This document shows, in pieces, positions 12,186 to 25,499 of a stretch of DNA of 64,000 bases (its first letter is position 1; every line of letters starts with the position of its first letter). The DNA lies in assembly GCA_030549775.1 (NCBI GenBank), contig CM060177.1:87143236-87207235 (forward strand), written 5' to 3'. The notes under the pieces were generated by a model. The model made no database searches, had not been told where the DNA came from, and saw nothing but the letters and a program-made list of their open reading frames with translations. The position numbers and the translations under genes were made by a program. The DNA is from Tamarix chinensis (Eukaryota; Streptophyta; Magnoliopsida; Caryophyllales; Tamaricaceae).

Positions 12186-13499
12186 ATCTGTCTTAAGTTT
12201 TTTTTTTGGAATTAATTGATGCTTAATATATATTGTACACAATACAATGAGAGTTGAGGTTTAAAGTTAAGGGATGAATATAGTGAGAATAAAAAAATAG
12301 ATTTTAAGACATATAGATATAAAAAATTATAGTTAGTATGTAGAATTATAAATACTTATATTAAATAGGATTGTAAATCGTACATTCACTCTACTATTAT
12401 AATATTTTATATGGGATGAGACATCTTTGTTGATTTTTTGATCGTAGAATCGTAGATTTATAAAATTTGGATTAGGAGTTTAACATTAACGTAGAAAAGA
12501 ATCTATGATAAGCTCATTAACCAATATAGAAATTAATCATAAACATTTATTGTTATTACTATAAGTCCTAGTATATGTAAATGCAACACAAAGATAAGCT
12601 CAATTGCAACGATGTTTTTCGCTACAACAGAATGTCATCAGAATAGGAGTATTTGAAAAGATTTCAGAGAAATAGTTTTTGGAGGAAGATTTTTTGTCCG
12701 TACAATATGCAAGAAATTTTCTTGCCAAAAAAAATGGCGTTTCTTTACGCTAAAACCCTTAATGTCACCATTAAAAGGTTAAAAAAATGGCAACACCATA
12801 ATACCACTATTTTTGAAACACCGGTTGTCTAAATAAATGTGATTTGCGAAAGATTTCAAGACTGTAAAAAGGAGGGACGATGTGTAAGGGCTGATAAGAT
12901 TCCGAAAATAATTTTTTATATGATTAATTACAATCACTAATATTAATAGTAGGAAAAAAATCAAGTATTATAATTATTCAATAAATTCTTAAATGCTTAA
13001 ATAATTACCAAAATTATGGAACAACTTTTATAAATGGTTTATGATTCCCAAATAACATTAGAAAAATATTAAATAAGAGTTATGGGGGTTAGATAGGTTA
13101 TAAGGCCTTCCGAATCCAAAAACACAATAAATGTATTATTTTTAATTTCTCTAAGTATCTGACTATTTATTTTTTATACATGAGCATACTAAATTTATGT
13201 ATTTGAATATGCGTGACAACATGTTAGAATAGGATTTTTTGTGTTAAAATAATTATGCATGGTTATGGCTTTATGCATTAAATGGGCTTATTTGTGTTTT
13301 TGGGGGAAAACAGTAATTTTTTCACTTTTGAAAATTTTTAGAATTGTAATTTTATATTAAAATTCCTATGTTAATGTTATTTAGTCATACCATGAGTTTT
13401 TCTTAATTCTAATAATAATTGATATTAAAGTGGAGAATAATTGAATAAATAATATATATAAGGGTATTTTGTTTATTTATAACTTATCATGCCTAAAAG
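12186..13499. other. AT-rich intergenic DNA
   Basis: No supported gene. From about 13250 there are GGGGGAAAACAGTAATTTT-like strings that could be the decayed start of copy H. Confidence 0.5.
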
Positions 13500-14161
13500 T
13501 GTGAATAGTTGAAGTAGGATGGTCTTAATGGATTTCTTAATTGACCTTAGCAGTGACTTTAACTTTGGTTGGCTTGGATGATTAACTTTCATATTGACTT
13601 TAATAATTAGAAATAAAGGAAAGACGATTAAGTATGGAATTAAAATTATTGTGCATTATATAATATTTTATGATCATCTTATTAAGATATTAGTACCCAA
13701 AGTGGACGAGCATGAAATTTGATAATGGTTTCTCAATAGGGTTAGCTACCCTTGATATGAAGTAGAAGCTCTTGATTTGGTTTATTGGTTTCGTTGGATG
13801 CATTGACATTTTGGTTTAGGCTCTAGTATATTCTATCGTTGACCTACAAGCCTTATAGAGGATATAATTACTTAAAGATTGTGTATACTAGGGTGAGAGG
13901 ATACTATATTGCCTTGTTAGTATGATCAGAGTACTTTTAAGGATCTGGGTTACAAGTTGTCAGAATATTGTGTTGTCTTAGTGTTCTTATATGGCTAGTG
14001 TACTTTATATGTCTTTAGGTAATTACTGTATCTCCTTGAGTAATTAAAAATAAAAGGAACTCTTGTATGATGATTTAATTAGATTGTATTTTTTTTTTGC
14101 TTTTATATTTGCCTTGTGCACTATTTAGCTTTGGTTTGTTAGTTTGGTAGTAGCTTCTGTG
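13500..14161 (-). mobile_element. LTR-like copy H, left fragment (oldest layer)
   Basis: The order of short matches follows copy C at 20650-21080: GGTCTTAATGGATTTCTT, TGATCATCTTATTAAG, TTAGTACCCAAAG, GGGTTAGCTACCCTTGA, GGCTCTAGTATATTC and a stretch with CAGAGTACTTTTAAGGAT. It is strongly diverged. It is broken at 14161/14162 by copy B and resumes at 22340; after the viral integrant it resumes again near 41877. Confidence 0.55.
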
Positions 14162-14717
14162 TGTAATACCCTGAATTTCATCTAACCCTAATCCCAAGTG
14201 ATTAATTTTTTACCTAATTTTATTCCTAGATACTTGATATATATATCATACTCTAATTTCTTAATCCTAAATCTAAATATAATGTTAACCTTAATTCAAA
14301 GTACTTAACATTTTAACCTAACCTTGACCTCAGATTTTTGATAAATTAATTTTATGTTAATTCTCTAATCTTAAATCTAAACATAAATCTAATCCTAACC
14401 CAATTATTTTTCTTTTCTCATTTTTTTTATCCTTTTCCCCCTTTTTCTTTTTCCTTTTCATTATCCCTATTTTGATCTCCCTTTCTCCTTCTTCCTCTTC
14501 ACGCCATACATGCCCCTCTCCTATGGTTTCCTTTCCTTTTAACATCCACTACACCTGCTATCACTACACTTTCTATGCAACCTAACTTGCACCAACGGCC
14601 AACAAGCTTAGTCTTTATCCTTCCCCAAGTCCTTGTTGAGAAACCCATGCCAAACCATGCCCCTGAACCCCTACACCTTTAGCCATTCCCATTTCATATC
14701 CTCAACACCATTCCCCC

Positions 14718-14728
14718 TATAAATACCC
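14718..14728 (+). promoter_or_regulatory. TATA box inside LTR-like copy B
   Basis: CTATAAATACC lies about 560 bases from the element end, after the CT-rich block. Equivalents at a comparable place occur in copies D, F and G. It implies transcription away from the TGTAAT.CCC end, that is on the + strand here. Confidence 0.5.
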
Positions 14729-17700
14729 ATTGTCTCCACCCCTTACTTTATTTTACAACTCACATAAACTCTCTATAGACTCCTTCTTTCCCATAATGAC
14801 TTTATGCTTTGTTTGTTGTCATTCTTCCATTTTTCTCATGTTAAGCTCTACATAATGTACATAAAATCATGTTGTGAACTAGCCACAACATGAGAAATTC
14901 AAGTTTCTCATCTATAGTTGTATCCATAGCTCAGATAACTCACCCTCCTTAGCATCCACACATCGTACAAACTACTCCTAGCAACGTCACAACCTTATAC
15001 AACAATCACCTCAAATACACCACAACCTCACGATGCCACACCCCATCAACGTAAGCCCTTCACGCTTCCCCCTCCATCAACATGAGAATCTCATGAAGTA
15101 GGCCCTTAGTTGTGTGAGAACCTCACGTAACATGTCCCTAGCTGTATGAGTCTTTCATGCAACTCCCTCTTGGTTTCACCACTTTCCCATGCAAGTAGCT
15201 CTCTTTGTGCTGAGTTCCATTTGCTTTGGTTTTGTTCCATTTTCCATCCTCCTTGCCTTAGATTTTCCTTAATTAAATTCCTAAGTTCTAACCTTATGGT
15301 ATCATTGATTCTTAGGTGATTTTCTAATGGTTTCAGAGGAGGAGACTTGGGGTTATATGTAGTTAGAGACCAGAGATGTTTTTGGTAACGATACAAATTT
15401 TAACTAGGGATTTGTATGCAAAATGAAAATTTGTATGAAATCTCATGTTTGGTATCATTTTATGGATTATGTCATGATAATAATTTTTTTACATGACATG
15501 TTGTTTTGTACTGTGGAAAAATGAGTAATACGTGAAAGCATGCGATTTTAAGTATCATTTAGTTAAGTTTACGGTGTAAATTAAGCAGTTGGCATGAAAC
15601 ATTATCTACATTAGGATATGATATTTAACTCATATATGTGTGTGTGGTTAAGTATTTTATGAGTATATGTGTTAAAGGATGAAAATCAATCAAGATGTGA
15701 TTCATAAGGTTTTTGTGAAAATATTATTGTTTTGGCATTTTTTAGGGTATTTTGATTAATATAGGTTAAATATAGAATATTTATTATTTTAATGTGTTAA
15801 TTTGTTTGAAATATGATTAAAATATCATGTGGCATATTTGGAATAACTATGAGGGCCATAAATATAATAAGATGACAAAATGACTTAAATTTAGAATAAC
15901 AACTCTAAAGGGAATGCCATTATAATACATGTAAAATATTGGATTTAAACCTTGAATTTTTGATATGTTATCAATAGTGATATTTTAAGAATTTTTCCTA
16001 ACTTTGGTGGTTATATGAGTCTTATGGGAAATGCTATACCTAACTTGTGTAATTAGGGTTTTGTAGGGAATTAAGAATAGAAACCCTAAAGGCATATCAC
16101 TATTGCATGTGTAAAATATTTTATTTAGAAATAAATTTTCGGATATGATGTTAATAATTATGTTTCAACAATGTTTACTAAATTTGGTGGTTATGCGAGT
16201 CTTATGGAAAAATTTATGTCTAACAAATGAAACTAGAGTTTATGGAGGTGGGGTTGTTATCACATGTGTAAAATGTTGGCTTTAAACCTTGATTTTTAGA
16301 TATATTTTTAATAAATATATTTCAAGAATGTGAAATAAATTTGTAGTCATATTATCTTATAGGAAGAGTTATGCATAACTTGTGAATTTAGGATTTTGTA
16401 ATGAATTAGTAATAGTAACCCTAGAGGTAGGTTGTTATCACACGTGCAAGATGTTAGAGTTAGATCTTAAATTTTGGATATGTTGATAATAATAATAATT
16501 TAGGAAGGTATGCTAAAATTTGTGGTAAAATGAGTATTATGGAAGAAGTTATGCTTTTCTTGTGAGATTAGGATTTTTTAGGGGAAATAAGTCATTTTTC
16601 CTTAGGGGATGTCCCAATATTTATATTGTTGTGTTTTATGTGTTTCTAATAATTATGTTAAGTTGGATTATTTTTCCTACATGTTGGCATGTGTGTTCAC
16701 ATGAGGATCTTGAGATAAATATTAATGAATAAGATAAAAATAACATAAAAAGAAAGATTACGTGAGTCAGGACCAATATATTGTGTCTATTCTACCGAAT
16801 GATAATAATAGATTATGAGTCTTATTCTATGAGAGGTGTTTCAAACAATTCCATTGGTTTAATAATATTGGTCGGGAGTGTATTTCCTTGGTAGATATGG
16901 TGTTCATTCTATCGTAAAATAATAGTGGCTAAAGAGCGTTTTACCCTAAGAGGTGCTTCAATCAATTCCATTGGACTAAGAATTATGGAGTCTTTGATTT
17001 CAATATAAATAAGAATAAGGATTATGATGATATCTGCTAATGGGTTTTTGGAACCCGTTCTTATCTTGCATCATATTATTTTAATCTATATGCATGCTTA
17101 TTCTTTTATGTTACTGTATACATTTTGTGTAGCCTTGCTACGACTGTATTATTCCCTTACTCAATACGTAATGTACTGATAATCCTCTTTGTGGGTGCTA
17201 CTCATTCCCACAAGTAGATACCTCCTTATGTTATATGTGATTGTTGGTGAATGTGTGCTTTCCTTCAATGAGTTCTTATTCGAATTGATATAGGGTATTG
17301 TTATTCAGATATCTCTATCTCTAGGGACTCTTAGTCTTCTATTTTCATTATACATGTCTGTATGTACCCTTATCTTTATTTTTTATCTTCTATCGTGATG
17401 GAAACAAGTACTTCCCTGTAATCCCCCAAAATTTTAGAAAACCAATAATTTAATAAATAGTTTTTATTTGTAATAAATAGTTTTTATTTGAAATAAATTA
17501 TCTTTTTAAATTATCTAATTTAATTAATTTATGGATTTTTGAGTATATAAAATTGGATGGGAATATTTAGTAAATTAAAATAGATATTTTGTTATTTTAT
17601 TATGCTATTTTTATTTAAATAATTTTTCAAACTAATATTTTACTAACCTTATCCTTTTTAAATTAATATATTAGATTATAATGAATTAAATTATTAAATT

Positions 17701-18776
17701 AAATAATTTATCAAGAATATTACATTTTATGATTTTATAAATTATTTTATTTTATTTTTTCCCTATTTTCCATTCCCTTTTTTCCTTTTTCCTCTCTCTT
17801 CTTTTATTTTTCCTTTTTTTCTTCCCTCGAGCCGCCACACCCAGCCATTCCCCGCGCAGTGGGCCTCGGCCCACCTCTCCCTCTCTTCCCCCTCTCTCCC
17901 GCGTGCCTAACCCGGCCGACCCTCCCCTTTTCTTTCTTCTTCCTTTTCCCCCTGGACCGACCGGCCAGCCTTTTCCTTCCTTTCCCCGACCGGCCGCCCG
18001 CAGCCTCCCTTCTTCCTTCTTCTTCTCCCCAGGCGTCGATAGCCGCCAACATGTCCGCTGCTGCCCGACCGCCTGCAGCTGCCGCCCTGCCACCCTGCCT
18101 CTCCCTCTCCCTCTTCTCCCTCTTCTTTTTCTCACCTTTCCCTGCCCCATTATTTTCGAAGCACTTCTTCCCCGACCCTCTTCCCTCCATTTTCTCCCCT
18201 CCATCTTCTCCCCTTCGTTTCGTGCGCTGCCGCCCTCCGCCGCTCCGACCGCCGCACCCAGCCCCTAAACCGCCTCCTGCACCCTTCTACTACCACCTTG
18301 CACCACCCCAATATCCATCCCGCAACCCTCTTCCTCCCTTCTTCTTTTTCTCCCTATTTTTCACCCTTTTCGACAGCCACCTGTAACCACCGCGTTCACC
18401 GCCTCCCGGCCACCTCCGCCACCATCCAACCCACCGTTCGACACCCTACAACCCCCTCTACCCCCTCCATTCATTAGTTGGCCGAAAACAGCCCCTTTAA
18501 CCCTCCATTTTTCCCTCCTCTTTTCCTTCCTTCTCAGCCTCGCCCAACCGACAACCATCTTCGCCGCCTCGCCGTTGTCGCCTCCACTGCCCTATGTCGC
18601 CGTGAAACCACCCTTAGCCACCACCTACACCCCCTCTTCACTCCTGCATCCTTACCTTGCCTCCAATCCTCCCCCACCTACCTTATTTTCTAGCCCAAAG
18701 ACCACAACCCAAAAATGGCTTATTTTTCTTCCTTCACCCCTCTTCGAGCCTTTTCCCCTCTCATTTCTACATGAGA

Positions 18777-18800
18777 CTCACGCTGCTCATGCAGCGTGAG
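18777..18800. repeat. Perfect 10-bp hairpin CTCACGCTGC-N4-GCAGCGTGAG
   Basis: A perfect inverted repeat with a TCAT loop just inside the pyrimidine-rich block of copy C. Related but imperfect sequences occur in the same place in copy E (about 34006-34030) and copy A (about 1029-1045). It may be a structured RNA element or a recombination-prone palindrome of the element. Confidence 0.6.
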
Positions 18801-19439
18801 CTCCCCCCTTGTGTTGTATCTTATTTGGAAAATTTTTGAGGTATATTATTAATTAATTAAAGTGTTCTATTATTAAATAAATTTTGATAAAGTCTTATCC
18901 TTTTTAAATTCTTATTTCTAACATAATAATGATTGATATTATTTTAGGTGTTGAGTTGCTATTTAACTTGAATCCATAACCGGAATATCGGTAAGGTTGA
19001 GTTTTGCGGGATTAAGGTAATCATTAAACATCCCTTAAATGCATGGAAAATGTATGCTAGCACATTAGAGTTGTTATTATGATTTTATGCGGGATATGTG
19101 ATGCCTAGCATGTTGTGTAGATGGTTGTTATATTGTTTGATGCGAAAAAAGGAAAAGTATGATAGTCTTTGTGCCATGTGTAGGTATGATAATTAAGGAA
19201 GGAGTTGATTATTGATGGAAATACTAAATGCTTGCCTAAGATGTATTATGTTGCTAATGCATGTGTAATATTATTGTCTAAGGATATTTTAGTGATATGA
19301 AGTATGTGATCTAATATATGTAGTTAAGTATCATGTTGAATAATGACAAGTTGGGGGAGTTAAATGATAAGAATGGAGTGCAAATAGTGGTATTTTATGT
19401 AGTGGTGGTAAATTTGTAAAAGTGGTGCAACAAAGGGTT

Positions 19440-20600
19440 AAGTGGAGATTTTATAAGTGAAAGGGGCATTTTGGTAATTTTGTGAGCAAAAGGGTATTTT
19501 GGTAATTTCAAAGGAAAGGGGTGAAATGATAATTTTATAAGTAAAAGGATAAAATTTGTAAGTTGTGAGAAATAAGGGTTTTAGGGTAATCTTAGAGGAA
19601 AAGGGCAACATGGTAATTTTACAAGTAAAAAGGGGTATTGTGGTAATTATATAAGTTAGGGGTATGATTGTAATTTTATGAGAAAAGGAAAAGATGGTAA
19701 CTTTCAAGTAAAGGGGCATTATGGTAACTTTGGAGGAAGAGGGGCAAAATCGTAATTTTATAAGTAAATGGCAATATAGTAATTTTACAAGTGAATGGTG
19801 AAATGGTAATTATATAAGTAAGGGGTATTATGGTAATTTTGGAAGTAAAAGGGTAATATGGTAATTTGGAAAAGAAGGGCAAAATGTTAATTTTGTAAGG
19901 GAAGATAAATATGGTAATTTTTGGATATAAAAGGGTAAACTAGTAATTTGTAAAGTAAAAAGGAGGGTTATGGTAATTTTTTAAGTAAAAGGGTATTGTG
20001 GTAATTTTGTAAATAAAAGGGTATTATGGTAATTTGGGAGTAAGGGGTAACCTGGTAATTATGATATGACGAAAGATAATTTAGTAATTAAATTATGATT
20101 GAAGAAGGGTAAATTAATATTTGTAATTATGAGGAAGGGTAATTTGGGATTTATGATAATTAAAAAGGGTAAAATGGCAATTAAAATAATTGAGAGGGGT
20201 AAAATGGTAATTATGATAAAGGAGAAGGGCAATTTGGTAATTTAGCCGATTAAAGGATAAAGTGATAATTACTTAACCAACTAAAGGGGCAAAATAGTAA
20301 TCATGATAATAAAGGAGGGTGATTTGGTAGTTTATCCAACTCAAGGGCAATTTAGTAATTATAACAAAGGAGAAGGGTAATTTGGTAATTTAACCAACCA
20401 AAAAGGGAAATATGTTAAGGTTAATAATTATGAAGGGTGAATGGCGATCTAAAGAGCGTAGGAGGTAACTTAGTAACATAAACCGAGAAAGGGGTAATTT
20501 AGTAGTTACGCAACCTTAAGGGTAATATGGTAATTTATCAAGTAAGGAAGAGATGCCTTAGCAATTATATAAGTAAGGGGTAAATGAGTAATTTGTCGTT
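19440..20600. repeat. AT-rich tandem array GGTAATTTT...AAGGGGTA in copy C
   Basis: Dozens of degenerate units of about 20-45 bases built on GGTAATTTTATAAGTAAAAG and GGGTAATATGGTAATTT. It is the reverse complement of the arrays in copies A and E. Local open frames are repeat translations without meaning. Confidence 0.85.
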
Positions 20601-21235
20601 GTGATTGTGGACCATTATGGTATGATTTTAATAATGCTGATTAGCCACGTAAGAGTATTTGATAATTAGTATGGCCTTAATGGTTTCTCTGTGATAGCTT
20701 GGATAACCATCTGAATAAGAAACGATTAATGATATCAGAACGGTTGAAAGTAAATAAGTATCTGATTGTCGTGCCTTTGTGATCACCTTTAATTAAGACA
20801 CTAATACTTAAAGGGAAAGACCTCGAGATTGGGAATGGTGACTCCTTAGGGGTCGCTACCCTAAGGACGTGGTTTAGTCCACGATTATTCTGGTATTTGC
20901 TGGTGTGCCTTTGTGCCCCATCCAGGCCCTATATCTTACTCTTTCTAGTACGGACCTAGTTAGGGGGTATGCATACTTATGGTTTAGGTGTCCTTGTCGG
21001 TAGGGTACTGAGTTAGCTTTATGCACTAGTACGACCAGGGTACCTTTGCGACCTTGGGTTCGTGGTTGAAGGGTACTGAGTAGCGGATATGCACCGGTAC
21101 GACCGGTGTACCTTTGTGTCCCGGGTTATCGATCTCCCATTCGAGGAAAATAAATATGATTGATGTATTGATTAAAGAAAGGAAAGATACTATTATTGAA
21201 AGTGGAATAATAATGAGCCGGGCCCAGATGATTAT

Positions 21236-21470
21236 GATATTGAGTACCGGTCCACCGGTTATAATAGTGGCCAGGAGCGTTGTGCCCTGGATGATGATTC
21301 TTTATATATCCCGGTCCACTGGTTATAATAGTGGCCAACAGTGTTGTGCCCTAGATGATGACTCTTTATATATCCCGGTCCATCGGTTATAATAGTGGCT
21401 AGGAGAGTTGTGCCTTGGATGATGATTTTATATATATTCCGGTCCACCGGCAATAATAGTGGGGGTCCCG
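21236..21470. repeat. Minisatellite with ACCGGTCCACCGGT core, copy C
   Basis: Four tandem units of about 60-70 bases, each with CCGGTCCACYGGTTATAAT followed by AGTGGCC and a GTTGTGCCCTGGATGATGAT tail. The unit also occurs in copies D, E and F, so it is an ancestral part of the element. Confidence 0.85.
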
Positions 21471-22339
21471 AGCTCAATAAAACCAGTATTGTATGGGAAT
21501 AAAATTACGGAAAATACTAATCACTTATAGTGGAACAATGACTTAAGGCCTGATTATTTTTAGTTGGCATTATGACATGGCTTAATACCGTAAGTACCGA
21601 TTGTTCGTAATGATATGTTGATATGCTATGTGAATGTTAATTATGTGAATGTTATATATGTATGTAGCTTGTTTCATGCGTTACATTGCGGGCCTACTTT
21701 TAAGTGGGACTTTAAAGGGTTACTCAGTACTGTAGTACTGAAGGGTTCCATTCGTGGAACCCCTGCCTATTCAATGGGCAGTGTCCCTTGCAGGTCTTTT
21801 CAGGTGCTACTCAAGTGGGCAATGGGAAAGAGAGTAAGGTCTCATCCGGAACTACTAGGTTTTTTCTCTCTCTCTTTGAAATTTCTGGTTTTAAATGTAT
21901 GTGTTGATACTGTAACCACCATTGGTGGATTTCATCCTTGTAAACGTTTGATACGCTACTCTGATTTAAGTATGTTGAAATTCTTGCAAATTGTATTTCA
22001 TTTTCCTTTAGCCTTAGCACTTAGTACTGGAACAGTATGAGTGAACTGGTCTGGTACTAAGTGTGGCAGTAATACTCCCAAAATTCACAGTTTATTAATT
22101 TGCTTCCGCTAGTTTCCTTTTAATTAACAAAATTTTTCAGTAGTGAATTTTGGGGGTGTTACATTCCCACACATAATTCCTATCTATGAGGTTATATTTT
22201 CCTTGCACCCAACATACACTAGGTATAGGAAATGCCTCTCCTATGTTAGATGTGGTGTGGCAGCCTTGAGTTTTGTGTTTTGGCTTCTGCAAACTTGTTT
22301 TAAAGAAAATTTTTAGTTCCAAAATTTTAGGGGTGTTCA

Positions 22340-22500
22340 ACCTTGGACTACTTGCGTTTGGTTTATTAGTTTGATAGTTATCTCTATGAACTACTTGGTT
22401 TTTGTTTGTTGGTTTGATCCATGCACTATTCTGATTTGGTGCATTGGTTAGTAATTATGTTATTGTTTCTTTCATATTTTTATAAGTGTGGTGGATTGTG
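22340..22500 (-). mobile_element. LTR-like copy H, middle fragment
   Basis: Resumes H after copy B. It begins with two further units of a tandem repeat of about 45-48 bases (TTTGGTTTATTAGTTTGATA at about 22361; a related unit at about 22394), whose first unit lies left of B at about 14130-14152. This shared array supports one original sequence split by B. Confidence 0.5.
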
Positions 22501-22514
22501 TATCTACATTGGTA

Positions 22515-22920
22515 AGATTAAACTCCAAACCCTAAACCCGAGGGATTAAACCATGTTCCAAGGTTGGAAATTACATTTGGGCAAAATTAAGAATGAAACA
22601 TAAACAATGACATAAGTAATAATATACAAGCAATAACACCACAAGTAACAATTGTGCTCTAATAAAAGCAATGACGATAGCAAAGATTCAAGCAATGACA
22701 TCATAAAGGAATTGGTGTTCTTTGCCGATAGCCTACACACACACATGTATGGAAGATAGTAAAAAAAAAAAAGAAGAAGTGATATAGAATAAAAGAGAAA
22801 AATTAGATCCTATGCTTTTTCAAAAAAGTAGGAATATTTTATTACAAAAAAGACCATTTATATAAATAAAGAAATTTTGCATAAGAAATCATTACTTAGA
22901 AAAACCCTCCATACTCTATT
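22515..22920 (+). promoter_or_regulatory. Viral promoter/leader region, left copy (shortened)
   Basis: Begins AGATTAAACTCCAAACCC and shares its course with 40630-41195 (AAATTACATTTGGGCAAAA versus the right copy; ACATAAACAATGACATAAGT; CACACATGTATGGA). It is shorter than the right copy because the part holding the TATA box is missing between about 22840 and 22870. It ends at the primer-binding site. Confidence 0.55.
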
Positions 22921-22933
22921 TGGTATTAGAGTG
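22921..22933 (+). promoter_or_regulatory. tRNA-Met primer-binding-site-like sequence of the viral integrant
   Basis: TGGTATTAGAGTG differs by two bases from the canonical TGGTATCAGAGC-type site complementary to plant initiator tRNA-Met, which all Caulimoviridae use. Its position right after the promoter/leader repeat fits. Confidence 0.6.
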
Positions 22934-23981
22934 AGTGATCTTTAAGAAAGTTTTGTATTTATTTATATAAACAAATCTCTATCTATCTAGTATGTTCATT
23001 ATTTCCCATCTATTTCTCGATTTAAGTACCTAATGAGAAAAGGAAAATTATAGCTAAACATGAATGTTATTGATCTTTTTAATGATATTTTTAGTATCCA
23101 TTTTTGGGATGAAAACTAGCTAATTTTATTATGTGATGTATTATTTAGAAAAATTAATATAGAGAAGATACTGTCCTTAGGTTAGTTACCCTTGGCCAAA
23201 GTTTAGTGGCTTCTGAAGATTAGCAACATATCATATTTCTAGAATTACATGATAAATACATTAATGAAGCCATAAAATATGAGTAAGCTAATTTATTTAC
23301 ATTTTAAAACCCTCTTACGGTAAAAAGAAACAAAAAATATGACTAATGGATACACCCTTATTTGTAACTTTAGTAAAAAATTTAATCAAGCATTACATAT
23401 AGAAGAAAAATCGATAAATTAAGTTGTAGACCTTTTAATTATTCTAGGTCAAGAACAACAAAATTTATTTTATACAATGGAATATTATATAAATAAACTT
23501 TTTAAAATCAATAATACTACAATAAATTTATTTAAAGAGTTAGAAAAAAATTATAGTTCCTACAAAATCTAAGTAACCACATAGAGGAGAAGGTTACTAA
23601 ATTATAGAGTATTTTTTAAAATTATCCTCTAATGTTAAAGGAACAATTAATTCAAGAAAAATAAAATAAAAATTAAAGGAATTTAGAAAATGGTATGAAA
23701 GATTTGAATCTATCCAACAAAAACTAGAGGATAGCTTAAATGAAATAAGATCCTTAGTTTTATCATGAGTAATCTGAGTTTTGAACATTGGAAAATGTAT
23801 CAAAAAACAATAAAATAAAGCTAAAGGTATTATGACCAACCAATGGGCTTAAAAAATATATGGGTTTATCATAGTCTGATAAAAACTACCCAAAAATCTT
23901 AAGCTTCCAAAAAAATCTTGTTAGTAAACACTAGCAATAAATTAGAAATATGAGAAATACTAATAGAAACAAGAACATTAG
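22934..23981 (+). pseudogene. Viral 5' ORF region, part 1 (degraded)
   Basis: AT-rich sequence with short broken frames after the primer site. By position it should hold the 5' genes of the virus, but I recognise no movement-protein motif. It stops at the ATTAG target site of copy D and continues at 28745. Confidence 0.4.
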
Positions 23982-24654
23982 TGTAACACCCCAAAATTCA
24001 CTAAATTTTTTTTCCTTAAAAGCGGAAGTAATTAAATTAGAAGCACTGAAAACCTGTGAATTCTGGAAGTGTTATCGCCACACTTAGTACCATACCGGTT
24101 CTCTCCGACCGTTCCAGTACCAAGTGCTAAGGCTAAGAAAAGAAATAATCAATACAATTCAATTTCCAAATAAGCATTAAACGGTTGTAAAACAAAATCA
24201 GAGTACGCATCAAGAAATGTAATTCATTTCCAAAAGAGAATTAAACTTACGACCGATAAAAGATTAACAAAAAGAATTAGAGTCATATAAAGACTATAAT
24301 ATGGCCACAACTCTCTTGAATCTCGAGCCAAACATGCTCAACACTCAGCCCCAACTGATATCTCGCCCACCTGCACAAATCAGAAGGGCATACTACTCGT
24401 GGGAATGAGCAGCACCCATAAAAAGGGTGATCAGTACGCTACGTACTGAGTAAGGTAACCGAGCACTAAGGCCAACACGTAAGCACATAATCCATGCAGA
24501 ATAATAATAGGCATAATCCAATATAACAATATAAAGGTATATGAACAATTCAGGTAAAAGTACAAAGGCCCAATCATAATCCAGATTAATTATTTAATTA
24601 ATCTCTTATCATAATCCAATTCACACCATGCCTTTTATCAAATCCATGCGAGCA

Positions 24655-25075
24655 GAGGAACACCCCACTATTATAACCGGTGGGCCGGTCACAATAGAGC
24701 ATCACGCCCTAACCATTATTATTACCGGTGGATCGGTCACAATAGAGCATCACGCCCTAACCACTATTATTACCGGTGGATCGGTCACACATAGGGTAGC
24801 AACCCTAACCACTATTCCTAACCTGTGGATCGGTTTGGTTCCTCCTCGCATGGTGTTCCACTGTAAGTAATTAGTATCTTTTAAGAGCTTTAATGATACT
24901 GGTTTGTGTTTATTGAGCTCGAGTCACCCCACTATTATTACCAGTGGGCCGGTCACATATAGGACCTCATGTCCTAACCACTATTATAACCGGTGGATCG
25001 GTCGCACATAGGACTACGCGTCCTAACCACTATTCCTGACCGGTGGATCGGTTTGGACTCGGCTCAATAATCTTC
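24655..25075. repeat. Minisatellite with ACCGGTGGATCGGTC core, copy D
   Basis: Six to seven units of about 55-65 bases carrying CACTATTATTACCGGTGG and ATCGGTCACA, separated by TAGAGCATCACGCCCTAACC-like tails. Homologous to the repeats in copies C, E and F. Confidence 0.85.
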
Positions 25076-25499
25076 CACTTCATATGATTAGTGTCTTAAG
25101 TATCTTATTCAAAAGCTTTCACCATGCACAAGCACGAATCATAAATCATAAATTCCATATTCATCATCATACTTTATTCACCAATTACACACGTGCTACC
25201 ACCAAACCCTAGACATGCATAGATTGCTCCCTTCACAATTATCCTCCAATTCTACTTCACATCTCACTCTAGGGTTTTATCCCAAAACCCTAATTTAGTC
25301 TCCTTCATACTCTTAATTTGCTCCACATGATATTTTTCATCCCAAGTGCTTAAACACCCAAACAACACTTACATTACCTTCCTTAAATCCCAAAGCAGCG
25401 TTCCATACATAAACTTCACTCTCATAAAAACTTTACACATCCCATGCAATTATTAACTTCCATGCAAACCCTAATACCACCATACAACCATTAACCATT

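Larger units (their letters stand above)
17417..22163 (-). mobile_element. Giant solo-LTR-like element, copy C (complete, 4747 bp)
   Basis: Starts TGTAATCCCCCAAAATTTT, ends AATTTTGGGGGTGTTACA, and is flanked by the exact 5-bp duplication TTCCC (17412-17416 and 22164-22168). TG...CA ends, short inverted termini and a 5-bp TSD are the hallmark of an LTR. There are no internal LTR pairs, PBS or coding frames, so the whole element is best read as one solo LTR of about 4.7 kb. Order in + coordinates: AT-rich end, pyrimidine-rich GC-rich block (17755-18780), perfect hairpin (18777-18800), AT-rich array (19440-20600), minisatellite (21236-21470), conserved end block. Long Pro-rich frames in the GC block are compositional. 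Confidence 0.8.
14162..22339 (-). mobile_element. LTR-like copy B, split by copy C
   Basis: Starts TGTAATACCCTGAATTTC and ends TTTTAGGGGTGTTCA. The interior matches the D/F subfamily in reverse: a CT-rich U3-like block (14400-14540), a TATA box CTATAAATACC at 14718, and near 17130-17230 a segment with TTACTCAATACGTAATGTACTGAT and GGGTGCTACTCATTCCCAC that mirrors 24390-24460 of copy D. Removing copy C (17417-22163 and one TSD) leaves about 3.4 kb of B. No coding frame. No clean TSD at the outer ends: the flanks are units of a tandem repeat inside H. Confidence 0.65.

Noticed and set aside
17859..18386. 175-codon Pro-rich + strand frame and Arg/Lys/Gly-rich - strand frames in copy C
   Set aside because: Overlapping frames on both strands reflect base composition (pyrimidine-rich, GC-rich), not a gene.
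19440..20600. CRISPR-like array
   Set aside because: Units are degenerate, variable in length and lack conserved repeats with unique spacers. The DNA is a plant retroelement.
21615..22040. 141-codon + strand frame in copy C
   Set aside because: Lies in the conserved end block of the element; the equivalents in copy E and H are broken, so it is probably chance.
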